Source: Pycnopodia helianthoides
Lineage: Eukaryota; Echinodermata; Asteroidea; Forcipulatida; Asteriidae
NCBI GenBank assembly: GCA_032158295.1
Contig: CM063258.1
Location: 8,140,583 to 8,204,582 of the forward strand
Reading direction: 5' to 3'
DNA length: 64,000 nucleotides
Numbering within the stretch: the first letter of the stretch is position 1; each line of letters starts with the position of its first letter. Below the pieces are notes generated by a model that was not told the origin of the DNA, did not search any database, and was given only the letters and a program-made list of their open reading frames with translations. Positions 9,441 through 19,674 of the stretch are shown here, piece by piece. The position numbers and the translations under genes were made by a program.

Positions 9441-12400
9441 CTGAGGAACAAGAGACCATGGAGGCAGGTATTACTTTTTATATCAAGGTTAACAACAAAT
9501 ACACTGTACATGTATACTACAGACCTGTAGTATGTGAAAAGAATGGACAATTTTTATGTTTTGTTTGTTGGGAATTTTGATTTGTGAATATTCACAATGG
9601 CCTTATTTTGATGCGGCAATCAAAATAAGCAACAGCCATTTGTATGCTAATTCTTTGACTTTGACAGAATTTCAGAAAATCTTGATTTTTCTTCTAGGGA
9701 TCATGAACACAAGTTTGTGGGACGTATTTTGTTGTTGTTAGAATTTTACAGAATAATAATAAATTAAAAAGCCAACAAAACTTTGTATTCAGATAAAAAG
9801 GTATTCCTTCATTCAGTTAATCTGAACAATACTGATGCCTGTATGGGAGCATTTTCAAAACTCTAGAACATTCTAATTGTATCGGTTTAGTATTCCAGGG
9901 GGCGTACAAGCACCGCCCCCCGTTGGACCACCAGAACATTCCTTTGGAACATTCAAAGTTCCACTTAGAGCCTTGTTCTCCCATGTGGGAATGTTCTCGT
10001 AGTTTGTCGGCACTATATTGCCAATCCAGCAGGACGTACTGGCGGTCAAATGAATTTCGAACGTGCCCTACTTTCATGAGACACTCTGATATGGCGGATA
10101 CAAAATTTAAACAGCAGGGTTCTGCCCACAGTGGTCGGTGCCGGAAAACCCGCCCGGCACTCAGGATTCCCCAACCGCCACTGGCAGAATTTCCTCTGTT
10201 TCCGACCGCCACATATTTTCAATTTTCTTAAAAATACAATTGCAATTTCCTTTCAAAGGTTTTCAACAAAATGTAAAATTGGTTATTTACCTTGTGTACC
10301 AGTAAAAATGATATCCGAAGCCATTAACTTTGAGCACTTCTTTGATTTGAGAACATTTATATTATCTACCGTGTAACTGATCCATCTCGCAATGGTTTGC
10401 AGGGAAACATTTTTCCACCACTAAAGAAATCCTGGGCAGAACCCTGAAACGGCTAAAAGCCATACCTGTGTTCATTGAAACTCTCTCTATGATTTCCTCC
10501 ATTTCCCCAAGTCTGAGTTCTTCTCTTTTGCCTTCGTTCTGTAGGTGTTGGTCAACTTTGTGTAAAATTTCTAGAGCGCCTGTGTTGCTTTAAAATAGAA
10601 TGAGATAGGGTCAAACTTTTAGAACTTCATTGAAGGGTGTTGACAACATTGGCAAGAAAAAAAAATAAAGATGTTCACAGATTTGCACCTGACTTATAGG
10701 GTATTAAGATGGCCATGGTGGAAAACTTCCATTGAAATTCTTTAGTATTAAAAGATTGGTTGTAATATGAGCATTTTAAAATCTTTTTTAATGAGATATG
10801 GCCTTACTCACAAGGCTGAATGGCCACTTCAAGGTGAGGGTTACACTTAACTGATTTGGGCTGTTGACCCAAATCAACTGTCACCAGAGGCACGTTGCCA
10901 CCTACTCCTGGGGCTGAAACAGGGTTACCCCCTTCACAGTTTGTAAAGGATGTAGGCATGGGTATCATCCACTGGGAGCCTGGCTGGTAGAGCAGAATGC
11001 ACTACCTTCTCAACTTTTTATGAAGCAATTATGGTTAAGTGCCTTGCTAAAGGGCACAAGTGTCATGACCGGGATTGAACCCACACTGTGCTGCTGACAA
11101 CACCAGAGCTTGGGTCCGGTGAACTAGACCACTTGGCCAAGACACCCCATTATTGGTAACTAGTGTAAAACAAAACAAGAAATTTGATAATTTTCAATGT
11201 TACAGCTCACTGATTATAAACTTCACACCAGCACCGGATTTCCAGATGCACATTTCCTTTTGAAATACTGTCAAAGTTGAGAAAATTAAATTTGAAGACA
11301 GTTGCTTATTTCATTTGCAGCAAATGTAGGGACCAAAAACCCAATCCATATGCATGGCTGTGTTCTGGGATTCGAACCCCGGTCCACAGAGGTGAACGAT
11401 AGGGAAGAAACCACTCAGCCAACCTGAATGCCCTCTATTGAAAACTAGCTGATGGGAATTAATGTACTCTTCTGAAAAAAACAAAGGTTTTTATCCGTTT
11501 ACTTTCTGCAGATCAGTTATCGGGAAAACAGAGAGCACCCTTTACCTTAACATAAGAAATATGGCTTTTCTGTAATCTACACCGTCCACATGCGGGTTGT
11601 AGTCCAAGTATGGCTTGATGATATCAAGTAGGCCTTCAGGAAAATCTTCTACCTCGTCGAAGATAAAAAGCTGGCGTTGACACTTTGATACATGTTGTCT
11701 TACGGTGTCCTTAAGAAATTTCTGCAAGTGAAATTAAGACAAGTTCTAATGAGATTATCTCTGCCCATCAAATTGCTGAGATAATGTTAATAGTGTAACA
11801 CGAAGGTGTCACATAGAGATAGAGCTGGCCGATGATAAATACAAATTAAACTCACTCTTATCTTTGGGCTATAAGTTACAGAGATTTATTGTAACTCTTT
11901 GGCTCTACAAAGACATCGAAAATGGAAGCACAGTGTTGGAGAAGCAAAAATAGAATGAGAATGATAATGGAAAATAAGACATTTATATATTGGTTATTTG
12001 GTCACTGCATAGAGCAAGGACTGGTCACTGACATGGTCAGTGCATGGAGGAAGAGTCAGTGTGACATTGTCAGTGGGGTGGTCCATAGGTCATAAAAAAG
12101 ACACATCAATTCTTAAGGTCCCAGACAGCCAGTCTAGACACTGATTATCTGAGTGAGCATTGGAATGATTATGGTGAGGTACCTCTGTCCGCTTGTTTGA
12201 CTAGGGGAATGATTATGGTGAGGTACCTCTGTCCGCTTGTGAGACTAGGGGAATTATTATGGTGAAGTACCTCTGATTATGGTGAGGTACCTCTGTCCAC
12301 TTGTGATGTGAGACTAGGGGAATTATTATGGTGAAGTACCTCTGATTATGGTGAGGTACCTCTGTCCGCTTGTGAGACTAGGGGAATTATTATGATGAGG

Positions 12401-14247
12401 TACCTCTGATTATGGTGAGGTACCTCTGTCCGCTTGTGAGACTAGGGGAATTATTATAGTGAGGTACCTCTGATTATGGAGAGGTACCTCTGTCCGCTTG
12501 TGAGACTGGGGGGGGGGTAACAACAATACAAGCTTACAATAGTTTCTTTCTCCTCTGTAATCTAACATTCAATGCCTCAAATCTAACTATCTCCACTAAC
12601 CTTGTATTCATAAATTTCTTGCTTGTGAGGGAAATTGTTGTTGGCCGAGAACACATGCACAAATTTGCTGTGTATTCCTTGTTTGTAGATACTCTCTGCG
12701 ATCAAGCGCGAGACAAAATTCTTTCCCGTGCCAGTCGGGCCATGGAATGAGAGAACCAGTGCCTTGGCTGGATCTGGATCCCTGAGATGAGAAATGACTG
12801 CACTCACTGCAACTTCGGTCACTAGATGCTGGCCGTATAACTGTTTCTTAAGGGCCTGTTTGAGCCCTGTAAGGGGAACAGAGAGTTTGATACACTGATC
12901 AATATTTAAAAAAAGAAGAAGTAAAAGGAACATTACAGAATTGGTTTTGCTCACAAAACAGTTGCTGGCAGTGTAAGCACTTTATGTAATCCACCATATA
13001 CATAAACTGACAAACCTATAGAAGTTTGAGATCGATCGGCCATCTGGGTCACGAGAAAATAGTGAAAAACCGATTACACATTTGCATGAAATCATATAGA
13101 TTCAACAAAAGAATAAAACGCTCACTGAGCAATAAACTCCAATCGGAAAATTAGTTTATTCATTTCTCATCAAATATGGCATTTCAAGAAATGTTTTCTA
13201 CTATCATCATCATTAGACCGTGTAAGTTTTATGTAGATCTGTTATCAAAAAGTATATTTTACAAGTTTTTTTCTTACCAATTCTGTAATGTTCCTTTTTA
13301 AAAGAACACAGAACTTTGCATGGTTTACCTATAATATGGTCATGGTGGAAAACTTCCCTTAACATATTTTTGCCTGAAATGCCATAGTTTTTGAGAAATG
13401 AGTAAAACAAATAATTGGCTTTGATCTTGCAAGTCCGAAACCTGATGTTGGAAAACAGTGAAAACACATACAAGTTTTCCCCCCAATTTGTTGTTGTGCC
13501 TCCGATAACCATTGATTACAATTTTCACAAATTTTGTATTTCATGTATATGCTGCGTCACACAAAGTGGAGTTACTGGTCTTCGTCAATTACTAATGTTG
13601 TCTTGTCAGCCTGCTTTAATTTAGAAGTGTTTCGTGCAAGTGTTTTGTGGCATGTCGTGGCCGAGCGGATAAGAGAACCGGACTCAAGCTCTGGTGTTTC
13701 TGTTCAGCAGAGTGTGGGTTAGAGACCCGGTCGTGACACTTGTGTTCTTAAGCAAGACACTTAACCATTATTGCCGAGTCCTTCGGATGGAGCATAAAGC
13801 CGTTGGTCCTGTGTGTTGTGTAATGCACGTAAAAGAACCCAGTGCACTTTTTGAAAAGAGAAGGGGTTTGCCCCAGTGTTCCTGGTTTGATTGGCAGCAT
13901 ATTGCGCCACAGCTTACATGGTGCTATGTAAAGGAATAGGTCTAATACTTAAAAAATGTAGCTCCACAATACCTTACAGGAAAATAGTGAATATTGAAGC
14001 GCTTTGAGTGTCACTGAGTGATGGATATGAGCGCTATATAAGATGGCACTATCAATTTTTTACCTGTGGCGTTATTTCGACTTATCCATTTGTCATGACA
14101 ACATTCATAGTAACAGAATGGTGTGTACTCCCAGAAGGCAGCAGTAAACTGAACAAAGAGGGCACTTGTCAATAGGCAGATGATGCAAATCTTCATTGCA
14201 GAGGCAGCGGACGGCAGAGCCAGGAGGCGGGATAAAAACTGCGTCAT
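9169..14247 (-). CDS. Torsin family AAA+ ATPase (complete coding sequence, 5 exons)
   Basis: Join, read on the minus strand: 14247-14064, 12866-12601, 11721-11546, 10587-10466, 9440-9169. This totals 1,020 nt, 339 residues, matching the usual torsin length of about 330, with GT-AG borders and consistent phases. In order: a signal peptide, a Cys-rich segment (YYECCHD), Walker A GPTGTGKN with the torsin-specific Asn, Walker B IFDEVED, sensor I-like LSNTG, and the sensor II redox motif KGCK near the C-terminus. Torsins are ER/nuclear-envelope lumenal ATPases that need LAP1/LULL1-type cofactors supplying an arginine finger. No second long hydrophobic segment follows the signal peptide. Which vertebrate torsin it corresponds to cannot be decided by eye. 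The gene is divergent to CEP350. Confidence 0.95.
10116..10445 (+). mobile_element. hAT-like MITE, AGGGTTCTGCCCA family (copy 2, in torsin intron 4)
   Basis: Begins AGGGTTCTGCCCACAGTGG and ends CTGGGCAGAACCCT, with terminal inverted repeats. Flanks TAAACAGC and GAAACGGC match at 6 of 8 bases, consistent with an 8-bp hAT-type target duplication. It lies against torsin exon 4. Confidence 0.85.
10466..10587 (-). CDS. Torsin exon 4 (sensor I region)
   Basis: The acceptor TATTTTAAAG completes a serine codon to give LMLSNTGALEILHKVDQ, the sensor I-type SN(A/T)G motif, then a charged helix (KREELRLGEMEEIIERVSM). Donor GTATGG, phase 1. A MITE ends only about 20 bp beyond this donor inside intron 4. 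Confidence 0.9.
10960..11150 (-). mobile_element. tRNA-Leu-derived SINE fragment (torsin intron 3)
   Basis: On the minus strand it carries the tRNA-like head (TGGTCTAGTTCACCGGACC, CAAGCTCTGGTGTTG), the B-box-like GGGTTCAATCCCGGTC, then CATGACACTTGTGCCC, as in the copies at 13649, 34222, 47662 and 50290. Confidence 0.75.
11330..11440 (-). repeat. tRNA-like SINE fragment (GGTTGGC family, torsin intron 3)
   Basis: The minus strand has GGTTGGCTGAGTGGTTTC near 11425-11408, a B-box GGGGTTCGAATCCC and a CATATGGATTGGGTTTTTGG run, paralleling the heads at 3459 and 43463. The body is absent. Confidence 0.55.
11546..11721 (-). CDS. Torsin exon 3 (Walker B)
   Basis: The acceptor TTTCACTTGCAG precedes KFLKDTVRQHVSKC, then QLFIFDEVEDFPEGLLDIIK (Walker B with the catalytic Asp-Glu) and LDYNPHVDGVDYRKAIF, matching the torsin DYxxxVDGVxYxKAxF block. 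Ends in phase 2 at donor GTAAAG. Confidence 0.95.
11722..12600 (-). other. Torsin intron 2, largely a minisatellite
   Basis: The intron separates the Walker A and Walker B exons. 11760-12150 shows no recognisable feature; 12162-12508 is a tandem array. Confidence 0.85.
12162..12508 (+). repeat. Minisatellite built on GAGGTACCTC palindromes
   Basis: GTACCTCT occurs ten times. A typical unit is GATTATGGTGAGGTACCTCT followed by GTCCGCTTGTGAGACTAGGG and then GAATTATTATGGTGAAG. Later units alternate a long and a short spacing, giving a higher-order period of about 63 bp. It ends in a poly-G run. Near identity between units implies recent or ongoing expansion, so the locus is probably length-polymorphic. 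Confidence 0.9.
12601..12866 (-). CDS. Torsin exon 2 (Walker A)
   Basis: The acceptor CCCCTTACAG precedes GLKQALKKQLYGQHL, the family's helix before the nucleotide site. LSFHGPTGTGKNFVSRLIAE contains the P-loop. The exon ends HKQEIYEYK at donor GTTAGT in phase 0. Length 266 nt. Confidence 0.95.
12926..13295 (-). mobile_element. TTAA-type MITE, AGGAACATTACAG family (torsin intron 1)
   Basis: Both ends carry the terminal inverted repeat AGGAACATTACAGAATTGG. The 370-bp body is the reverse complement of the copy at 54188-54573, with phrases such as ATGGTGGATTACATAAAGTG. The flanking TTAA has decayed here (TAAA and TTTT). Confidence 0.85.
13649..14055 (+). mobile_element. Full-length SINE with tRNA-Leu-like head and L2/V-SINE-like tail
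   Basis: The head reads GTCGTGGCCGAGCGGATAAG, then CCGGACTCAAGCTCTGG (an anticodon arm with CAA as in tRNA-Leu), then a variable-arm-like stretch and GGGTTAGAGACCC at the B-box. The body contains TCTTAAGCAAGACACTTAA and GTAATGCACGTAAAAGAACC. The 3' end has GCGCTTTGAGTG and AGCGCTATATAAG, resembling the tail shared by L2-mobilised SINEs. It lies in torsin intron 1 in antisense, ending about 10 bp from the exon 1 donor. Confidence 0.8.
14064..14247 (-). CDS. Torsin exon 1 (signal peptide)
   Basis: ATG at 14247 (MTQFLSRLL) follows a splice acceptor (TTGATTTTCAG) ending at 14255, so a non-coding 5' exon lies upstream. A second in-frame ATG at 14196 (MKICIICLLTSALFVQF) alone would make a classic ER signal peptide, so initiation there is a real alternative. 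The exon then encodes CYYECCHDKW and an NAT sequon and ends in phase 1 at the donor G|GTAAAA. A SINE tail ends about 10 bp beyond this donor. Confidence 0.85.
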
Positions 14248-14898
14248 TCTGAATCTGAAAATCAAACAAACTCCAGATTAAAAAAAAAAAACATGAATAT
14301 TTTTGTGATTTCTGATTCCTAAGAATGCTAGCTCCTCACACATTTCAGTTTGGTCATTTCCAACCCTGAAGACTCGTACATTGGAATGGCTCAGGGTAGG
14401 CCCACCTAGCTCCCCTTTTTTTTATCTGATTGTGTCTTGCACTCAAACACTTTACATTCCAAGTGAAAAACAACAAATAAAACAGTTCCAAATTAACTTA
14501 CGAATGAAATAGCTTCTACTTTTTTTGTTTGGATAACTGAAGTTTTCTTATGTCTTTGTCTTACCCAACCAGTACACAAGTCTGTAAATAACAAATTTTA
14601 TGTATACATGTTCTTCCCTAGTCAGATTTACATGTTTGAAGAAATATGAAGAAATATTTAAAAAAAATTAAGAACCATACAGAACATGTCTGGTTGTCCA
14701 ATTTAGGTAAACTTAAGTAGGCCCATCATTATATAAAATTGTTTCTGTAAAACATATAAGTAAAATTCCATTAATTAATGATTAGTACAAAATATATTTA
14801 AAAAAAATTAATGTAGGACAATTAAAAGAACAAGTTTGGTTTAAAATAACATAAACAAAACATTCCCATCAACCACACTCCATTTAACTATTCAATCA

Positions 14899-15016
14899 GA
14901 GTTGACTTGGGACCGAGATGACTCGAGATCGAGTTGACTTGGGACCGAGATGACTTGGGACCAAGATGACTTGGACCGAGATGACTTGGGACCGAGTTGA
15001 CTCGGACCAAGTTGAC
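14899..15016 (+). repeat. 16-bp minisatellite, about 7.5 units
   Basis: Units read GAGWTGACTTGGGACC with small variants (AAGATGACTTGGACC, GAGATGACTCGAGATC). Each unit is 15-16 bp. Confidence 0.9.
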
Positions 15017-16329
15017 AGGTACCCGCAATAACAGCCCAACAAGCTTCAAGGTGGGCTAGCCCATCCACGGCCTGGTAATTCCTTTTTTTCTATATTGTAA
15101 AATTGTATTTAAACATCAATTCATATTCCTCCATGGTATAAATGCCCTTAAAATAAAAAAAATAAAAAATAAGAAAAAAGGCTCCCTTTTTCACCGTGTT
15201 GGTTTGTACTACGTACTTGACAAAAAAAGTTATACAGGTCTAAAACTTTACAAACAAGTAATAACACTCCTTTTTAAACAAAACTGTACACACCGTGACA
15301 CGGTCGGAGGAAATGGCCGAGGGAATTACCCATCGCCATTCCAATACGTAGCGTGTGTATACATACAGAACGATCTAATGAGTAATGTATGTTGTTCCTC
15401 AGGAAACATACAATGATACATCAACTACCGATCTCATCTGTACACACCCTCTGACTATCTATTACTAGAATATTTTATTTGTCATTAGTTTAGATAATTG
15501 GTAATTACCAAGGTTTCTCTCCTCCGCCCATTTATTACAAATCAACAAAATATTTGTACGATTTCTCATCACCAGTCATCGCAAACCAGCCATCTTTGAT
15601 AGTGTTGTTTACCTCTTGAAAAACGTTTGTGTGACTTCAATGTCGGTTGAGTGCTTTCTTCCTAATCTGTCAGATACTACATTAGCCGTTAACTCGCGAC
15701 AACTCGCGACAACTGCCTACAAAGCATATCGTGCACGTAAAATTTCAAATTTTTAAACATAATTAGAAATGCATTAATTTCATTGCCCTCACACACAACA
15801 ACAAAAACGTGTAGATAATCTCTTCCAATAATTTTAATATGGCCTGCAGTATGGATATGGGGGCGTCTTTTGCTTTGATGTGGACTATACCATTATGCCT
15901 TAGGGTGGGTTGAGCTGGTAAAAACAACTTTGAAGCTACAAAATACTGAAAAAGTCTCTCGCACAAATATCAAAAGGTGACATTTTTTGAATTATTTTAC
16001 AGTAAACGGCCATTAATAATTTACCAAGGTTGGTCACAGACTTCCATGAAACCTCTCGGCTGTACACTGAAAATTATAGTTTTTAAATGAATTAAATGAA
16101 TGTTGTAAACAAAACAATCCTTGGTCCTAGTTCGAATCCTTGGTCCTATTTTCAACATTTCCCCGTGCTTTTTCGAAGGAAAATGACTGTTGTACAAACA
16201 CGCATAAATTAGGACATTTGATATTTTAAACACATTTTCCCCCAAAACTTATCAAAATTACGAAAGACATTTGAATTAAAACTTTCGACTGTGTAGCCGA
16301 ATTCATTATTTTGTTAGAGGAGGTAGGGA

Positions 16330-16565
16330 AACTGAGTCACGTGTGCTCGTTAGCCCAAAACGTATTAAACCAACACACACTTGCATTTTTCCCATGATGC
16401 ACTTGTTTTCCAGTTAGTGTGCAATTTGCAAGATGGCGTCTTTCGTGAGTTTTCGGTTTCGTTCGAATGTTTACAATGATTTTACGGAAGTAAATTACAC
16501 AAAGAACTAGTGAATGATATCCAGAAGTTTTCTTTGTGATGTATCTTACACGTGTAACAGTTTTG
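16330..16565 (+). promoter_or_regulatory. Candidate promoter and non-coding first exon (probably CEP350)
   Basis: TGAGTCACGTGTG (E-box/AP-1-like) at about 16332 is followed by CCCATGATGCAC and CAAGATGGCGTC at about 16428-16440, a YY1-type motif that usually sits just downstream of a transcription start in sense orientation. A strong donor, TTTTG|GTAAGTTG, follows at 16565/16566. CEP350 exon 1 has a splice acceptor before its start codon, so an upstream non-coding exon is required, and this is the best candidate seen on the plus strand. A GC-rich patch (16680-16740) follows. No transcript evidence is available. Confidence 0.3.
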
Positions 16566-17466
16566 GTAAGTTGAACAGTTACTGTTTATTTGATTCTCAA
16601 CATTGTCAAAACGGGGTTTGTCACCGAACAGATGGGCAGTCAACGTTTGGATATTTTTTGCTGTCAACGGGGATCCGTGCCCCGCTGCCGGCCGCGGCCC
16701 GCGCGCACGGACCAACCGTTTCTGCCGGGTAGTGCGGTCATTCTTTCCCTCATTTGATATTGTTTAAAAAAAATGAGCATATTAAAAACAGTGTTACTAT
16801 TATTTTTAATTGGTGCTGATGTTGTTTTGGTAGCCTAGCCCGAGTGCCGTGTATTTTTTTTACCGGCGACGTTAAAATAAAACACAACAAAATCATAAGA
16901 AATGCTAATTTGCTATACACTCTACATACTGCAATTTCGGACTTTATTTTCCCTTAAATAATCATTGACAATGTTATTAATTGTTGTATTTTTCAAGTAA
17001 TTGTGTATTCGTGGGGTGGGATTTAATAGGAAATACTATTCCACCAACCTGCGAGACTGCCGAGAAAAACAAGAGCAGATTTTGAGTGTTTTCTGGAAGG
17101 CTTCACCGACCTTGTTTGTAATTCAATTGTATTAAATTAAAACTGTCAAGTTCAAATGATGGTTGGCCAACACTTGCTTCAGAATGAAACAAAATGGAAT
17201 TTTTCTTCAAAAAAAAGAAACACCTGGCGAAGCCATTTTACCGGATACACGGAAATAATGTACTTTCATTTGCGATAATTGTAACCCTCCATCCTCCCGT
17301 TGGTTGCAGAGGAGGGTTACATGTATACAATTTTTTTTTAAAAGGGCATAATTCCAATTACTACATGTACATGCACTGTAGTTACTCTCTAGAAATATGA
17401 GTTTCATTCCGCTATCGTCTCCACGAACCTTATAAATGTCACTCATGGTCATAGTCAAAGGTTACC

Positions 17467-18112
17467 CCTAGAATTATGAGGTTCCATGAACCTCATAGAG
17501 GTCCATGTACAAACTACAATACAAAACTTTTTTTCATTTACGTTTCTGCACCTGGAGTTCTCATTTGAAATCGGATCTCGCCAAAATTAGGCTCTACGTG
17601 TTCCTTGGAATCTCATTGAGCGTTGCATGGGTCAAGAAAATCCACTCCGCAAATTTAAAATTGTTAAAAAGCAATAAATTCTTACCGTCATTCCCAGTCC
17701 TCTTCAAACAGTGTGAGTGTTATAACAAATATGGCGCTGGAGTCACATGATGTGTGTACAAAACCAACCTACAGTTGCCGGGACTAGCGTTGCTGCGCGC
17801 GGAGTACCAGTTTGTTCGGTAGACCTTTGCGAGCGCAGCAAGCGCCATATTTGTTATAACACTCACACTGTTTGAAGAGGACTGGGAATGACGGTAAGAA
17901 TTTATTGCTTTTTAACAATTTTAAATTTGCGGAGTGGATTTTCTTGACCCATGCAACGCTCGATGAGATTCCAAGGAACACGTAGAGCCTAATTTTGGCG
18001 AGATCCGATTTCAAATGAGAACTCCAGGTGCAGAAACGTAAATGAAAAAAAGTTTTGTATTGTAGTTTGTACATGGACCTCTATGAGGTTCATGGAACCT
18101 CATAATTCTAGG
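17467..18112. repeat. Foldback: 272-bp near-perfect inverted repeat with 102-bp spacer
   Basis: The left arm is 17467-17738 and the right arm 17841-18112. They begin and end CCTAGAATTATGAGG / CCTCATAATTCTAGG outside and ATGGCGCT / AGCGCCAT inside. The only mismatch I found is CTCATTGAGC against CTCATCGAGC. Nested inside each arm is a small palindrome (GAGGTTCCATGAACCTC). The spacer 17739-17840 contains GCGCGCGGAG and is unrelated to the arms. TAGTCAAAGGTTA occurs at 17452-17464 and 18115-18127. No transposase frame is visible. Confidence 0.95.
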
Positions 18113-18114
18113 AG

Positions 18115-18310
18115 TAGTCAAAGGTTATCATATAAATGTACAAAATCCTATTCAAAACCTTTTACCCTTCCCCGCCGTTTGCATGCCTACAGTTCTATTT
18201 TGAAACCAGATCTCCGCAAAATTAGGTTCTGTGTTCTTTGTACTCTCATTGAGCGTTGCGTGGTTCCAGAAAATCCACTCCGCAAAACAAAAATTTGGTC
18301 CAGTTATTTA
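18115..18310 (+). repeat. Older diverged copy of the foldback arm
   Basis: From TAGTCAAAGGTTA onward the sequence tracks the left arm and its flank: TGTACAAAATCC against TGTACAAACTAC, then AAAATTAGG, CTCATTGAGCGTTGC and AAAATCCACTCCGCAAA. About 45 bp at the arm start is missing. Divergence is far above that between the two arms, so this copy predates the foldback. Confidence 0.8.
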
Positions 18311-19510
18311 TTTTTATCTGGCTGGAAGTAAAACCGTGTGTCCTTTTTATAGCTCCATGGTAAAACTAACTCCGAAGATCACCTAATTTATCTGAACCAC
18401 ATATTTGGTTTAGATAAACCACATGACCTTTGTTTTTTGAAAAATTAAATGGTATGTTTTAGGAACTGTTCTTCTCCATTCCTGGAAGACCTCTGGAGGA
18501 CCTCTGGAGTCTTGTTTTAGTCTATTTTGTAGCCCAAATAGCCTAACAAAGCCGGCTTGGTCCCTTTAAAGCATTATTTTAATGAGTTTACAATGTACAC
18601 AATGTAAATGTACATGTATAATTGACAAATTTCATATCAAAGACGAATTTCATGTACATTTTTTTCCACCTCATTTAGTAACAATAATGGAACAAACCAC
18701 TTTCTCTTTAAAGTTTAAAGTAGACATTTAAAGACAATTTCAACAATTGTGTCAATTTTTCTATACTTACTATTTGAAAAACATTTGTAGTTTATATTAC
18801 ACCAATCTCACCATAACTTGTTGTTAATGTCACATTATAAGCAACCGTTTACAAAAAAATGTCTCTAATAGGAGACAGTTTATTTAAATTCATTAAATAT
18901 TATTGCCAAGTTGCTATGGCAATGCTTTGTCTGTGTTTTGGCCATGATGAAACTAACTCTTTGACTACTACCAGGCCAATGTATAAATATATGCTCCCAC
19001 TTTGCCTCGCAAGCTGATTTCACATCATCACCTACTATTTAGTAATAGTTGGAGTAGTATAGCATTTTATGTCGAGGCTACAAATACATTCTGGGTATTA
19101 ACCCTCAGAAAATCTTAGAAGTAATACTCACTCCGTCTCCATAGATCATTTAAAACTTTAATATGATACCGTACATTCTTCAATTCTCCCAAAAAGTTGT
19201 TTTTGTCACCAAATGACCTTTATTTGGCCATTACATCAATACCCAAGTCTGGGCCTTGACCCTGAAGTGTTTCAAATCAAATTTTGTATGTATTCCCTCA
19301 TATTTATGGGTTAAATAAGCCTTTGCTTTTTGACCAACCCAAGATTTCTAGCAAGATAGAGGTGCCGATTTACTATTGAAAAAATTGCCTTGTCCTGACA
19401 AGAAGGAAGTATCAGGCCTGTGCAATGATTTGTTTTCCTCTTCGTGTTCTCGGGTACTTGTCCAGGTTCAAGAAAAAAGTGTTCAATATTGTATTGTATA
19501 AAACATTAGC

Positions 19511-19674
19511 AGGCCTAGAATTACACAGAGGCCACGTGGGCCATGGCCTCGAAGTCGAATGCCCTGGTCTTGGCCTTGGTGCCTCTTCAAACGTTTCCTG
19601 TAGACTTTAATTAAGACTTTCCAATGGCAGTGCCCATTGCAAAATTGATATGGCCTTGTCCTCTATGTAGGCCT
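19511..19674 (+). mobile_element. hAT-like MITE, AGGCCTGGAATT family
   Basis: Begins AGGCCTAGAATTACACAGAG and ends CTCTATGTAGGCCT, with CCTTGGCCTTGGTGCC inside, as in the copy at 42831. Confidence 0.75.

Noticed and set aside
12162..12508. CRISPR-like array
   Set aside because: Repeats are contiguous minisatellite units without unique spacers, in a eukaryotic intron.
16482..16732. Protein-coding exon in the GC-rich patch (frames on both strands)
   Set aside because: Overlapping short frames without family motifs; composition explains their openness.
17505..18074. Two almost identical open frames (MYKLQYKTFFHLRF...) on opposite strands
   Set aside because: They are the two arms of the foldback read in mirror orientation. 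The older diverged copy at 18115 does not keep the frame, so coding is unlikely.
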